This document shows positions 22,430 through 34,026 of a DNA stretch of 64,000 nucleotides, in pieces. Where the stretch lies: positions 23,382,830 to 23,446,829 of the forward strand of contig CM053265.1 in NCBI GenBank assembly GCA_028583415.1, given 5' to 3'. A program made the translations under genes and the position numbers. A model generated the notes under the pieces. It was not told the DNA's origin and ran no database searches. It worked only from the letters and a program-made list of their open reading frames with translations. Source of the stretch: Protea cynaroides (Eukaryota > Streptophyta > Magnoliopsida > Proteales > Proteaceae). Positions within the stretch are counted from its first letter, which is position 1, and the number at the start of each line of letters is the position of its first letter.

Positions 22430-23945
22430 ATGCAGCATTAAATATTTTGCCCGACCTGAAGGAAGAATTAAAGGCAGCAGTCTTACAGGACCCATACCTC
22501 AGGACAGTTCAAGAGGATTTGGAAAAGGGTCGAGCCAATCCTGATTTCACTCTAGATGTAGACAAGGTACTCAGATATCGTGGGCGTTTGTGCATACCTG
22601 AGGATGAAGATCTGGAAATCCGAAATCGGATTATGTTGGAAGCTCACTCCACTCCATATTCAGTACACCCTGGCAGCACGAAAATGTACCACGACTTGAA
22701 AAGGTTGTACTAGTGGAGGGGAATGAAAGCTGATGTGGCTCGACATGTGTTCCAATGCTTAAACTATCAGCAAGTCAAGGTGAAAAGACAGAGACCTGCA
22801 GGACTACTACAACCATTGCCCGAGCCCGCGTGGAAATGGGATTGTATTACCATGGACTTCGTCACTGGTCTACCCATGGCTCCGAGGTCGGTGAATGCAG
22901 TATGGGTAATTGTGGATCGGCTCACCAAAACTGCTAGATTTATCCCTGTCAGACCCCAGTATACCATGGACAGGTTGGCAAGGTTGTATGTAGAAAACAT
23001 AGTCAGGCTCCATGGGGTCCCAGAAAGTATTGTGTCTGACAGAGACCCTCGCTTCACATCCAGGTTCTGGGAAGGACTGCAGAAGGCAATGGGAACGAAA
23101 TTGAAGTTTAGCACAGCCTTCCACCCTCAAACAGATGGTCAGTCAGAAAGGACCATCCAGATTTTAGAAGACATGCTTTGGGCATGTGCTATTGACTTCA
23201 AGGGGGCTTGGGATGAGAAGCTATCTCTCATTGAACTTGCCTACAACAACAATTACCAGTCTACGATCCAGATGGCCCCATACGAAGCTTTGTATGGTAA
23301 GAAATGCCGGACACCTCTATTATGGGATGAAGTCGGTGAAAGAAGGATCGTTGGACCTGAATTTGTAGAGGAAACCTGCAAGGCAGTGGATCAAATCAGG
23401 AACCGGGTGAAGACAGCTCAGGTGCGTCACTATGCCGATAACAGGCGGCGGGATCTTGAATTCATGGTAGGTGATAAAGTGTTTTTGAAGGTATCACCAG
23501 TGCGAGGCCTGAAGCGGTTTGGCAGAAAAGGGAAATTGTGTCCAAGATATGTGGGGCCCTATGAAATTCTGTCCCGGTGCGGCAAAGTAGCCTATCAACT
23601 TGCATTGCCACCGGCAATGTCTAGCGTCCACGATGTCTTCCACGTGTCCCTACTGAAGAAGTATGTGCGAGATCCTTCGCATATCCTTGTTGCTGATCCC
23701 CCCAGAGTTGACAGAAGACTTAACCTTCGAGGTGGTGCCAATCCAACTCCTTAGCAGAAAGGTACAACATCTTCGAAGGCGGGATATCTACTATGTCAAA
23801 GTGCTTTGGAAAAGTCAGGACATAGAGGAAATTACTTGGGAAGAGGAGGATGCCATACGACAAGAATACCCCCGTCTTTTCGACTCTGAAGGTACGTACA
23901 ATTTTGGGGACGAAATTCTTTTAAGGGAGGGGGAATTGTAAGACC
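22430..23945 (+). pseudogene. Element A: inverted copy of integrase-chromodomain
   Basis: It starts abruptly in the pre-integrase linker (PDLKEELKAAVLQDPYL) and matches the minus-strand integrase at 17250-15734 almost residue for residue. The catalytic residues are all visible (D in CITMDFVTG, D in SIVSDRDPRF, E in TIQILEDML). It is cleaner than the minus copy: one TGG-to-TAG stop at 22711-22713, and one frameshift from an extra C in a C run at about 23697-23703. The chromodomain-like tail ends at 23941, followed by the PPT. Confidence 0.88.
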
Positions 23946-23991
23946 TACATGCAAATTTTGGGGACAAAATTTCTTTTAAGGGTGGTAGAGT
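23946..23991 (+). promoter_or_regulatory. Polypurine tract before internal LTR of element A
   Basis: TTCTTTTAAGGGTGGTAGAG directly precedes the LTR start TGTAAGAACC at 23992, so this LTR is a 3' LTR with respect to the integrase on its left. Confidence 0.65.
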
Positions 23992-26656
23992 TGTAAGAAC
24001 CGTGCTCTAAAACCCGGTTTAACCATGGTTTCATGCGACGACAGGTGCCCCAATCATAACCGAACCGGAAAGCAAAGCCGGGCAAGGGACCACGCAAGAA
24101 GCCGGGTGAAGAACTAGTCAAATTCAGGTACAAAAAAGGTGTAAAATTGGTTAAGTGCATACCGGTCTCACCATACCGGTCGCACTATCCTGCGACCGGT
24201 ATGGGCCAGCGGTATGGCATACCGGTCTCACCATACCGGTTGCACTATCCTGTGACCGGTATGTGCGAGACCGGTATAGTTCGGAGCGGCTGGAGTCCGT
24301 CTCCAGCTTGTGTTTCTCTCAAAAATGGAAACTTTAAGTTTCCATATGAGGGGGGAGCGTGCCTTGGACGGCTTCCCTCTATTAATAGAGGGGGAGACAC
24401 TCCGTGAACCTCTTTGTAAACCCATCCGTTCGGAGAAGGAGTTGAGGAGGTTCAAGGAGGAAGACGCTGCCCAGGAAGGAGCCGCCGGTGGAGGAACACG
24501 CCGCCAACTGACAACCGCTACCGGTAAGTGCTCTATCTTTCCTGTAGTGTTGATTATCAGATCGGAGCCGCGAAGCGGCATGAGATCAGATGGAAAAAAT
24601 GCTTAGATTCCTTTCGCCTTTCTTTCTGATCTGGTTGGTTTTTAGCATTCTAGCCAAGATCTGTAGGACCCTTCGGAGAATGGACCATAGCAATCGATAA
24701 GGGAGACCCTTGGGACCTACCCGTAGGGTGGATCTGATGATTTATGCCCTAGATGCCTTTTCTTATCTCTTTTCGGATCTGGGTCGCTATGCAGCGTTCT
24801 AGCCGCGATCCGTAGGACTTTACAGGGATCGGACCCTAGCAGAGGATAGGTGAGACCTTAGGGAGCTACCCGTGGAGACCTTGCTCTCGGAATCACGCCG
24901 TAGGGTATACCCTTGGGCGAGTCCAGCGGTATGGGCCGCGGTGTATACCGCTGGCACCATACCGGTCTCACTCAGCCAGATCTGAGTGAGACCGGTATGT
25001 GTGCATTCGGTATGCATACCGCAGGCACCATACCGGTCGCACTCAGTCAGATCTGAGTGAGACCGGAATGTGTGCATCCGGTATGTATACCGGTCTCACC
25101 ATACCGGTTGCACTATCCTGTGACCGGTATGTGTGAGACCGGTATGTGTTCCGAGCCCTGTTTGTTTGGGAAAGCCGGGTTTTGGCTTCTAAAACTCTAA
25201 TAAATGGAAATTAACATGTAAATATGGTTGTGTAGGATTTTTATGTGAAACTTCTGACGCCGAAAGGGATTGATACCACGCGTTAGGTAAGGGACAAGAC
25301 CCGAAACTTAAATTAAAGAATTAATAATAAACTTTAGAGAGCTCTTTACTTTTTGTATCAATTTGTATGCTTTGTTTGACGAATTGTGCATATCACATGT
25401 CATGTAGTGTAATTTCTATTTGCTTTATCTGTTCATGCATTTCATATGCTAGGTGTGATGGATGTTAGACATGTGATTGTTTTAGTTGGAGTGTGGAATG
25501 GGAAGGGCCAGGGGCTGGGATCATTCCTCACCACGACACCTTCGAGTAGTACCTTATCTTAGCATGCTTGGTATGGGTGGGGTATCGGGGAGGTAATGGC
25601 AGGTGGTCTCCGATGTTGACGTTGATCTGGCCACAGTGATGTGGCATGGTGATCTCCGACGTCGACGTTGACCTGGCCATGACGCTTTAGCTCTATCCCT
25701 ATGCCATAGGGAGTGATGTTGGGGTAGGGCCTACTTGCGTATAGTTCCAACTTGGTATGCTTGTTGCGGGTAGGGTATCGGGGGAGGTGAGGTATTGTGG
25801 TCTCCGGCCTGGCTCACGCTCTAGCTCTATCCCTATGCCGTAGACGGCTGTACTAGGGTGGAGCCTACATGTAATGACATCTAGGACTGGTTAGAAATGG
25901 AACCTACTTGCAAGCCCTTGTAAATAGGGGTTTAGGTATTGGTACGGTATGGGGTATCAGGGGGAGGACGTGGGATTGTGGTTCTTCCCCTTTGCCGGAC
26001 TCGAGTCCCTATCTCTATACGGAGTGAGTGATGTGGGGCAACAACGGTAGTGTGGTAGGTGCTGGCCGTTGGGTGTGCTCACACTCTCGTGCATGGAGGT
26101 GCGGTGGCCGCCAAACCTTACCATAGCACATTTGCAAGTTATACCGGCCCAAATTGTAATGTTATCTCATGCATGTGGATGTTGCATTGGTCTTGTGTTT
26201 TCTTGGGCTGTGTTGTAGCTCACCCCGATATATATATCTCTTTTCAGATTTGGAGGCGGGGGTATACGGTGGAGGGACTTTGTGACCGCCCTTGGCCTAC
26301 GATACGATGGCTGCCACGGAGACCGCGAGTGTGGAGGGCGAGCATGATGCGTTATGCGAGTGCTCCTTCCGTGTCTTTCCTTTGTGATTGGATTATTCGT
26401 TATTTTTACGTTAAACTTGTAAATAAATATTATTTAAACTTTGATGGATGATGTAATAATTGAATTAATATTTTTAAATTATCATTTAGTTCAGTTCATT
26501 GTTATAAATTATTTCCGCTGCTATGCGTTATATCTCTGATTTTGTTAGATTGCTTGGGAATGATTGGTTGACACGGTCTATTGAGATCCTGGTGTGAACC
26601 GTGGTTTAGAGCCGGTTCACTCACACTTCTGGTTCAGCCGGAATCGGGGTGTGACA
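23992..26656 (+). mobile_element. Element A, internal LTR (plus, inverted)
   Basis: Its length is 2665 bp, TGTAAGAACC to GGTGTGACA. It faces the right LTR head to head. On its left is a PPT (as for a 3' LTR) and on its right a primer binding site (as for a 5' LTR). It retains the segment of about 135 bp that the left LTR lacks. Motif clusters lie at 24158-24278 and 24925-25150 and the TATA-like palindrome at 24376-24391. Confidence 0.9.
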
Positions 26657-26746
26657 ACTTGGTATCAGAGCCAGGTTTCGATCCTAGGACCTGTGGGTTA
26701 TGGGCCCACCACGCTTCCGCTGTGCATTAAACCAGCTGAACCAAGT
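26657..26746 (-). pseudogene. Initiator tRNA-Met-derived junction between inverted LTRs
   Basis: On the minus strand, 26725-26660 matches bases 10-75 of the plant initiator tRNA-Met (from GCxCAGCGGAAGCG through the CAT anticodon arm, the T arm, the acceptor strand and the terminal CCA), with about two differences. A normal PBS covers only the last 12 or so bases (26660-26671, TGGTATCAGAGC). Elements B and C diverge right after that. The last nine or so bases of the tRNA 5' end are replaced by about 20 bases including CCAGCTGAACCA, then AGT and the second LTR. It lacks the 5' half of the acceptor stem, so it is not a working tRNA gene. It looks like a primer copied into DNA. Confidence 0.8.
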
Positions 26747-29410
26747 TGTCACACCCCAATTCCAGCTGAACCAGAAGTGTGAGTGAACCGGCTCTAAACC
26801 ACGGTTCACACCAGGATCTCAATAGACCGTGTCAACCAATCATTCTCAAGCAATCTAACAAAATCAGAGATATAATGCATAGCAATGAAATAATTTATAA
26901 CAATGAACTGAACTAAATGATAATTTAAAAATATTAATTCAATTATTACATCATCCATCAAAGTTTAAATAATATTTATTTACAAGTTTAACAGAAAATA
27001 ACGAATAATCCAATCACAAAGGAAAGACACAGAAGGAGCACTCGCATAACGCATCATGCTCGTCCTCCACCCTCTGTGTCTCCAGGGCAGCCATCGTACT
27101 GTAGGCTGGTCACGAAGTCCTCCACCGTATACCCTGCATCCAAATCTGAAAAGAGATATATATATCGGGGTGAGCTACAACACAGCTCAGTAAAACACAA
27201 GACCAATGCAACATCCACATGCATGAGATAACATTACAATTTGGGCCAGGTATAACTTGCAAATGTGCTATGGTAAGGTTTGGTGGCCACCGCACCTCCA
27301 TGCACGAGAGTGTGAGCACACCCAACAGTCAAGCACCTACCACACTACTGTTGTTGCCCCACATCACTCACTCCGGTATAGAGATAGCACTCGAGTCTGG
27401 CAGGTAGGAAGAACCACAATCCCACGTCCTCCCCCTGATACCCCATACCGTACCAATACCTAAACCCCTATTGGCAAGGGCTTGCAAGTGGGTTCTGTTT
27501 CTAACCAGTCCTAGATGTCATTACATGTAGGCTCCACCCTAGTACAGCCGTCTACGGCATAGGGATAGAGCTAGAGCGTGCAGGCCAGGCTGGAGACCAC
27601 AATACCTCACCTCCCCCTGATACCCTACCCGCAACAAGCATACCAAGTTGGAACTATACGCAAGTAGGCCCTACCCCAACATCAATCCCTATGGCATAGG
27701 GATAGAGCTAAAGCGTCATGGCCAGGTCAACGTGGACGTCGGAGATCACCATGCCACATCACTGTGGCCAGATCAACGTCAACATCGGAGACCACCTGCC
27801 ATAACCTCCCCCTGATACCCCACCCATACCAAGCATGCTAAGATAAGGTACTACTGAATGGTGTCGGGGTGAGGAATGATCCCAGGCCCCTGGCCCTTCC
27901 CATTCCACACTCCAACTAAAACAATCACATGTCTAACATCCATCACACCTAGCATATGAAATGCATTAACAGATAAAGCAAATAGAAATTACACTACATG
28001 ACATGTGATATGCACAATCCATCAAACAAAACATACAAATTGATACAGAAAGTAAAGAGCTCTCTAAAGTTTATTATTAATTCTTTAATTTAAGTTTCGG
28101 GTCTTGTCCCTTACCTGACGCGTGGTATCAATCCCTTTCGGCGTCAGAAGTTTCACATAAAAATCCTACACAACCATATTTACATGTTAATTTCCATTTA
28201 TTAGAGTTTTAGAAGCCAAAACCCGGCTTTCCCAAACAAACAGGGCTCGGAACACATACCGGTCTCGCACATACCGGTCACAGGATAGTGCAACCGGTAT
28301 GGTGAGACCGGTATACATACCGGATGCACACATACCGGTCTCACTCAGATCTGACTGAGTGCGACCGGTATGGTGCCTGCGGTATGCATACCGGATGCAC
28401 ACATCCCGGTCTCACTCAGATCTGGCTGAGTGAGACCGGTATGGTGCCAGCGGTATACACCGCGGCCCATACCGCTGGACTCGCCCAAGGGTATACCCTA
28501 CGGCGTGATTCCGAGAGCAAGGTCTCCACGGGTATCTCCCTAAGGTCTCACCTATCCTCTGCTAGGGTCCGATCCCTGTAAAGTCCTACGGATCGCGGCT
28601 AGAACGCCGCATAGCGACCCATATCCGAAAAGAGACAAGAAAAGGCATCTAGGGCATAAATCATCAGATCCACCCTACGGGTAGGTCCCAAGGGTCTCCC
28701 TTATCGATTGCTAAGGTCCATTCTCCGAAGGGTCCTATGAATCTTGGCTAGAATGCCAAAAACCAACCAGATCAGAAAGAAAGGCGAAAGGAATCTAAGC
28801 ATTTTTTTCCATCTGATCTCACGCCGCTTCGCGGCTCCGATCCGATAATCAACACTACAGGAAAGATAGAGCACTTACCGGTAGCGGTTGTCAGTTGGCG
28901 GCGTGTTCCTCCACCGGCGGCTCCTTCCTGGGCGGCGTCTTCCTCCTTGAACCTCCTCAACTCCTTCTCTGAACGGATGGGTTTACAAAGAGGTTCACGG
29001 AGTGTCTCCCCCTCTATTAATAGAGGGAGGCCGTCCAAGGCACGCTCCCCCCTCATATGGAAACTTAAAGTTTCCATTTTTGAGAGAAACACAAGCTATG
29101 GACGGACTCTAGCCGCTCCGAACTATACCGGTCTCGCACATACCGATCGCAGGATAGTGCAACCGGTATGGTGAGACCGGTATGCCATACCGCTGGCCCA
29201 TACCGGTCGCAGGATAGTGCGACTGGTATGGTGAGACCGGTATGCACTTAACCGATTTTACACCTTTTTCGTACCTGAATTTGACTGGTTCTTCACCCGG
29301 CTTCTTGCGTGGTGCCTTGCCCGGCTTCGCTTTCCGGTCCGGTTATGATTGGGACACCTGTCATCGCATGAAACCATGGTTAAACCGAGTTTTAGAGCAC
29401 GGTTCTTACA
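26747..29410 (-). mobile_element. Element A, right LTR (5' LTR, minus)
   Basis: Its length is 2664 bp, TGTCACACCCC to GGTTCTTACA. It is very similar to the inverted LTR 23992-26656, including the retained segment of about 135 bp. Motif clusters lie at 28255-28475 and 29125-29245, with the TATA-like palindrome at 29011-29026. To its right LTR B2 resumes. Confidence 0.9.
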
Positions 29411-31701
29411 ATGCCAACCATGTTAAATGAAAACACATTCCAGATTAATCAAAGATAATAAAGTAAATAGCGAAAGTTTTATTAATAATGAATTAAGGTC
29501 TAACATGATAAATAATTAAAAAATACAGTTATCTCCAAGTAACCAAAACATAATTAATACTTATTACAAGTATCAAAATATAAAAACAAAATACTAAGTG
29601 TAATCACGGTGGAAACACTCGCTTGATGAGTCTTGCTCGTCCTTCACAGCTTGTACATCTATAGCCGCTACATGTCCATACGTTGGCGTATCCATGTAGT
29701 CTTCAATAGTAACACCTGCAACATCAGAAACTAAAAAAAATTACGTGCATGAGGGTTAGCTCTCCAACTTGAGCTCAGTGAGTGACAAAACAATGCAACA
29801 AACATATGCATGCATTCAATTCATATCTTTGGTCTGGTTTTTAAGTTTGCAATATGCTATAGAAAGGATTGGTAGCCACCGTACCTCTATACACGGGTGT
29901 GTAAGCCCACCCAATGGATCAAACACCATTGTCGTCCACATCCACCCCACCATGGAATAGAGATAAAGCTAAAGTGTCAGGATTACACATCGCCAACACT
30001 TCCATTGATGCCCTACCCATACACGTAAGCCCCTATTGGCAAGGGCTTGCAAACTAGGCTCGCAACTAACCAATCCTAATGCCATCCCGTATATTCAAGG
30101 CCTCACCCCAGCATCCCTCAATGCGTTCATAGAGATAGAGCTAAGGCCCCCCGATAGAGTAAAAAACTATACGGCTCGAGACCACCTCCCCTGATGGCCT
30201 ACGATGTAATAGTTCTGCTAAGGTAATGATGATACGACGATGTTTGTGGGCAAGACTTGAGTAGAGATGGAGCTAGAGTCTGGTGACTAGGCTGAACCAC
30301 AATGTCACGTCCTCCCCTTGATGCCCCACTAGCATCCAACACACTAACCACACACACAATCCCATGACTACTCCTAGCATCATCATCATCATGTTATAAA
30401 TAGACATTAATAAATATGCATGAGCATAATTAACAGTGATATTATATGAAATGTGAGATGCACATTACAAGCATACAAGCATAGAATCATTCATTGCATT
30501 GGACAAATAAAATAAAATAGTTTGTTATTATCTAATTAGTTTAGGTCTTGTTCCCTCACCTTTAATTGATGTTTGTTTCTTTCTCAAGCTTTGAAAATCA
30601 CTTTGAATATATTGAGAACCTAAACAATTAATGTATTTAGGTTAGGGTTCAATTGTACCAAGTTACAATAGTTAAAAAAACCTTGTTTCATCTCAAAATA
30701 TATTTGCTATTATCATATGGTCGTTACCCTATGGTCGATTCTATGGTCTCAATATATGTGACCATACAACGTATGGTTAATACCCTATGGTCACACTATA
30801 TGCTACCATACCTGCGACCATACGTTTCCTGAATTCTTTCCGAATGGCTATGGTCGATACTCTGGTTATCCTATGGTCGACTGTAGCTGTGACCATACAT
30901 AGTCAGGTTAATTTTTACTTCTCATACGAGTTCCTCCTCTTGGCTCATCAATGGGATTCATCATAAAATCATTCTATGGCCTTTAATCATAGTTTATCCT
31001 TATCAATTATCCCTACCCTACTTTCTATGATTTCCCATAAAAAACCTATAACTGAATCATTATATTAGGTTCCATATATCAATATGAAAAAACCTATTTT
31101 ATCTGATTTACCCTATAGAGTTAAGTCCATACCTTAAGCTTGCTATAGAGAGATAGAACTCTTCTCTCCAAAAACCTTCCTCTCAACCTTTTTCTCCAAA
31201 TCTCCTTCTCCTTCTTTTCCTCTCCCTCTTTCTCTCTTAGGTTTAGAGTTTCAATTTAGGTTCTAAAAGAGTAAGAGAGGCTAAGGGACGTCATTTATAT
31301 AGATAAAAACCTAAATATAGAGTCCTCTTTTAATTAGGAAAGAGTCTTCCTCAAATTAGGAAAGTTTCCTAAATACGAAGTTGGTTCTGGATTCGTACGG
31401 TCAATCGTACGGTTGCATAATCCGTCGACCATATGTTTTCAAAACAGTCGACCATACGTGCGACCGTACCCCTAAAAAATGCCACCATATGTCCAAAATT
31501 TACTGGTTCTTAGTTTTTGATTGGTTGCTTCCACAAACATAAACAGTCAACTACACTAATTAAATTTGACTTGTTGCTTACCTCATCTTGTGGTTTCTTC
31601 AAACAATTAATTCACTTGAGTCGATTGTGATGGAAAGACCCGTCATGACACGAGAATGTAAGGTTATACCGGGTTTGTAATGTGCAGGTATGGATCTTAC
31701 A
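29411..31701 (-). mobile_element. LTR B2, second part
   Basis: It continues the LTR begun at 13060, following the element B LTR order (TAATGAATTAAGGTCTAAC, CAGTTATCTCC, GAGCTCAGTGAGTG) to the end GATCTTACA at 31701. Its arrays use the word TATGGTCG/CGACCATA at 30716-30900 and 31393-31495. The total LTR is about 2.38 kb. No TATA box was called. Confidence 0.8.
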
Positions 31702-31971
31702 ATTCTCACATCTTCCAAAGAAATTTCGTCCTCAAAATTTACATGTACCTTCTGAGTCGAATAGATATGAATACTATTTCTACATTGCATTTTTCTCTTC
31801 CCATGTAATCTCTTCCATGTCTTGGCTTTGCTAGGTTACTTTGATATAATAAATATGCCAGCTCCAAAGATGTTGTACCTTCCAACTTGTGATCTAAGCT
31901 GGTACTACTTCAAAGGTTAATTCTTTTGTCAAACTCAGTGGATCAACAGTCAATACCCGTGATGGATTTCT
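31702..31971 (-). pseudogene. B2 internal end: PPT and integrase C-terminus fragment
   Basis: It starts with the duplicated PPT-like region (TTCCAAAGAAATTTCGTCC on plus) and follows the minus-strand integrase tail of element B base by base (CCAAAGATGTTGTACCTTCC, GTGGATCAACAGTCAATACC). It stops at 31971, where the copia LTR begins, so B2 was itself interrupted. B2 is therefore not a solo LTR. Confidence 0.7.
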
Positions 31972-33870
31972 TGAAGTTCTAGGCTTCCACTGAGAGGGGT
32001 GGGGGGTGAATCAGTGTCTACTTAAATTTTCTCAAATGCTAACTGTTTTGATGGAGTTGTTACAAGAGCCCTATAAATACACAAGCGTATGCACAGTCAC
32101 CTAACAACCACTGTGTGGCTAGGCCAACCGACATGTGCATACCCATCATGTAAAACCACAGTACTTCCACAAACATCCACATTCACAAGCAAACAACACA
32201 AAAGTTACATGGTTCACCTCCACATTATGTGAGGGCAACGTCCACGGAGTAATGCCCCTCTTGGGCTTCGTATTTACTCGATACTCTTCTTGTTTAAGTT
32301 GCTACAACAACTAAGGTGTCACAACACCTACTTTTACCCTTGATAGTACAAAGGCTTGGGTAACAACCCCTTTCCAAATAAGTCCTAACTTGCTAGAGAA
32401 TACATTTAATAGTTTGATAAGAAAATTACAACTCCCTCTCAACAATGTAAGCAATGGTCTCTAATAAAACTTTTCACAAACACTTGTTCCACTAGCTATT
32501 CTCAACAATGAGAGTTTTGATGCAAATGTTACCTTTGAAGCATGGCTCAAAGAATGTAGTCAACTTTACAGCCAATGTGCCCCGCTAATACTGCTCTTTT
32601 AACACCCTTCAAACCTCCAACTCCATTGAGGACTTTTTACAACCACTTGGTGTGTGTTTTCCATTCACTAGGTCTCCCACAAGGCCTTCTCTTCTATTTT
32701 TAGCTCCTTTTCACGCACACAAGCCAAATGAGGCTTCAAAACCCATTTATATGAGTTTAGAAGGCCCAAATTAGTCAGGGCTGTAGATCTGGAAAGCTCT
32801 CAAGTCAATCCAATGGCTGAATTTCAAATTGGATGAAATATGGCGACATATGGCATTTTACTATTTAAAGTGGGGACATGCGGCATGTAACTCAAGGTCG
32901 GCTGCCATATTAGCCATTAGATCAACCTCAAAAGTGCGGGAGGGATTCTGTCCACCCGATCAGTGACATGATGAAATGCTCAACGGGAGAGATGTTGACC
33001 ATTAAAAAGGAATCTGAAGACAGCCATACCTGCATGAGCACAACACCGAATCATCCCATTACTTCAATGCAAGAAGAACTATGATATAAACTTGCAACGC
33101 CAAATAGAATCAGTCGCGGGTGGATCTGACGTGAATATGTGTCAGCGCCTTCTTGTGCATCGATTTGGACCATCAAATCAGCATATCTGTAATAAAACCT
33201 CTTTTACACCCTTGATTTCGGATCTGACTCTTCTCTAATATCCAAAATACCCTTGAACAAACCTCCAAATGGCCTCTGTAACTTTTATTTGAGTACAAAA
33301 CTATTAACAGAGGCACACTTCCAGTAGCCTCTTCTCTCTCCTGAAATTTAGTCTAATACATGGTGACATAGTCGACACTTAGACAATTTTCTGAAAATCT
33401 CAAGTTTCGGCCATCAATGTGGGGTGCGGTGCAACATGCCATGGTCCTTGTGGCATGACACCATGTGTTGCTGGCCCTTGCGGCAAGTGCAGGCCAAGGC
33501 ATGCCTTGCGGCCATGCTGTTGCTGGCATGCCTTGCTGCCTTGTGGCATGGTGCAAGGCCATGTGGTGGCATGCTTTGCTGCCTTGTGGCATGCCATGTG
33601 GCACCATGTGCCACCTCATGACTTTCTCTCTCTTCAATTTCTCTCTCCTCCTTCTCTCTCTATATTTTCTCTCTCCTCTTTTTCTCTCTTCATTTTCTCT
33701 CTTTCTTTTCTCTCATTATTTTCTCTTTCCTTCTATCTCCACATCATCACATTGTATGTTGTTTACTTCATCAGTGGGACTCACACTCACTCTCATCTTT
33801 CTCTCTTTCCATAATTTCTTTCTCATCATAGTTGGCTTATTTGCCAACAATTACATCATATAGTCCAACA
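31972..33870 (-). mobile_element. Ty1/copia LTR (3' LTR, minus)
   Basis: It starts TGAAGTTCTAGGC on plus and ends GTCCAACA, so on the minus strand it runs TGTTGGAC to TTCA. Its 1899 bp lie next to the polypurine tract AAAGGAGGAGAT (33882-33871). It contains a GGCATGCC-type array (33418-33620) and a pyrimidine tract (33622-33735). The matching 5' LTR was not found. Confidence 0.75.
33418..33620. repeat. GGCATG/CATGCC palindromic array in the copia LTR
   Basis: There are many copies of TGGCATG, GGCATGCC and GGCCATG in both orientations, with a unit CTTTGCTGCCTTGTGGCATG repeated about 60 bp apart. It lies 250-450 bp inside the LTR from its start, in U3. Confidence 0.85.
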
Positions 33871-34026
33871 ATCTCCTCCTTTGGAATTGTTGGCAACACT
33901 CAAACATCTTCTCTCCCCCTTTGACAACAATAACAAAGGGATGCCGTCACATAGGAGTGCCCACCGCATCTTCCAATCCTATGTGACAAATAATGAAGCT
34001 CCCCCTTACTCTAAGCACCGTAGTGC

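Larger units (their letters stand above)
13149..29410 (-). mobile_element. Composite Ty3/gypsy chromovirus A, 16.3 kb, with inverted internal LTR
   Basis: Both outer LTRs are in the same (minus) orientation, and the insertion splits LTR B2. The flanking bases are ACGCT (13144-13148) and ATGCC (29411-29415); both derive by single transitions from ACGCC, as expected for an aged 5-bp target duplication. Read on the minus strand the order is: 5' LTR (29410-26747), tRNA-Met-derived junction, an inverted integrase-LTR block (26656-22430), a leader with antisense gene, gag, intron, protease, RT-RNase H, integrase-chromodomain, 3' LTR (15683-13149). It is thus one integrated molecule carrying an inverted duplicate of its own 3' end. 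A C-terminal chromodomain-like segment and LTRs over 2.5 kb fit the Tekay/Del clade. Confidence 0.75.

Noticed and set aside
26660..26725. Functional tRNA-Met gene
   Set aside because: The 5' acceptor strand is missing, so no cloverleaf closes, and the sequence sits exactly where a PBS belongs between two LTRs.
33419..33863. Several overlapping frames on both strands near 33.4-33.9 kb
   Set aside because: They arise from the GGCATG array and the pyrimidine tract of the copia LTR.
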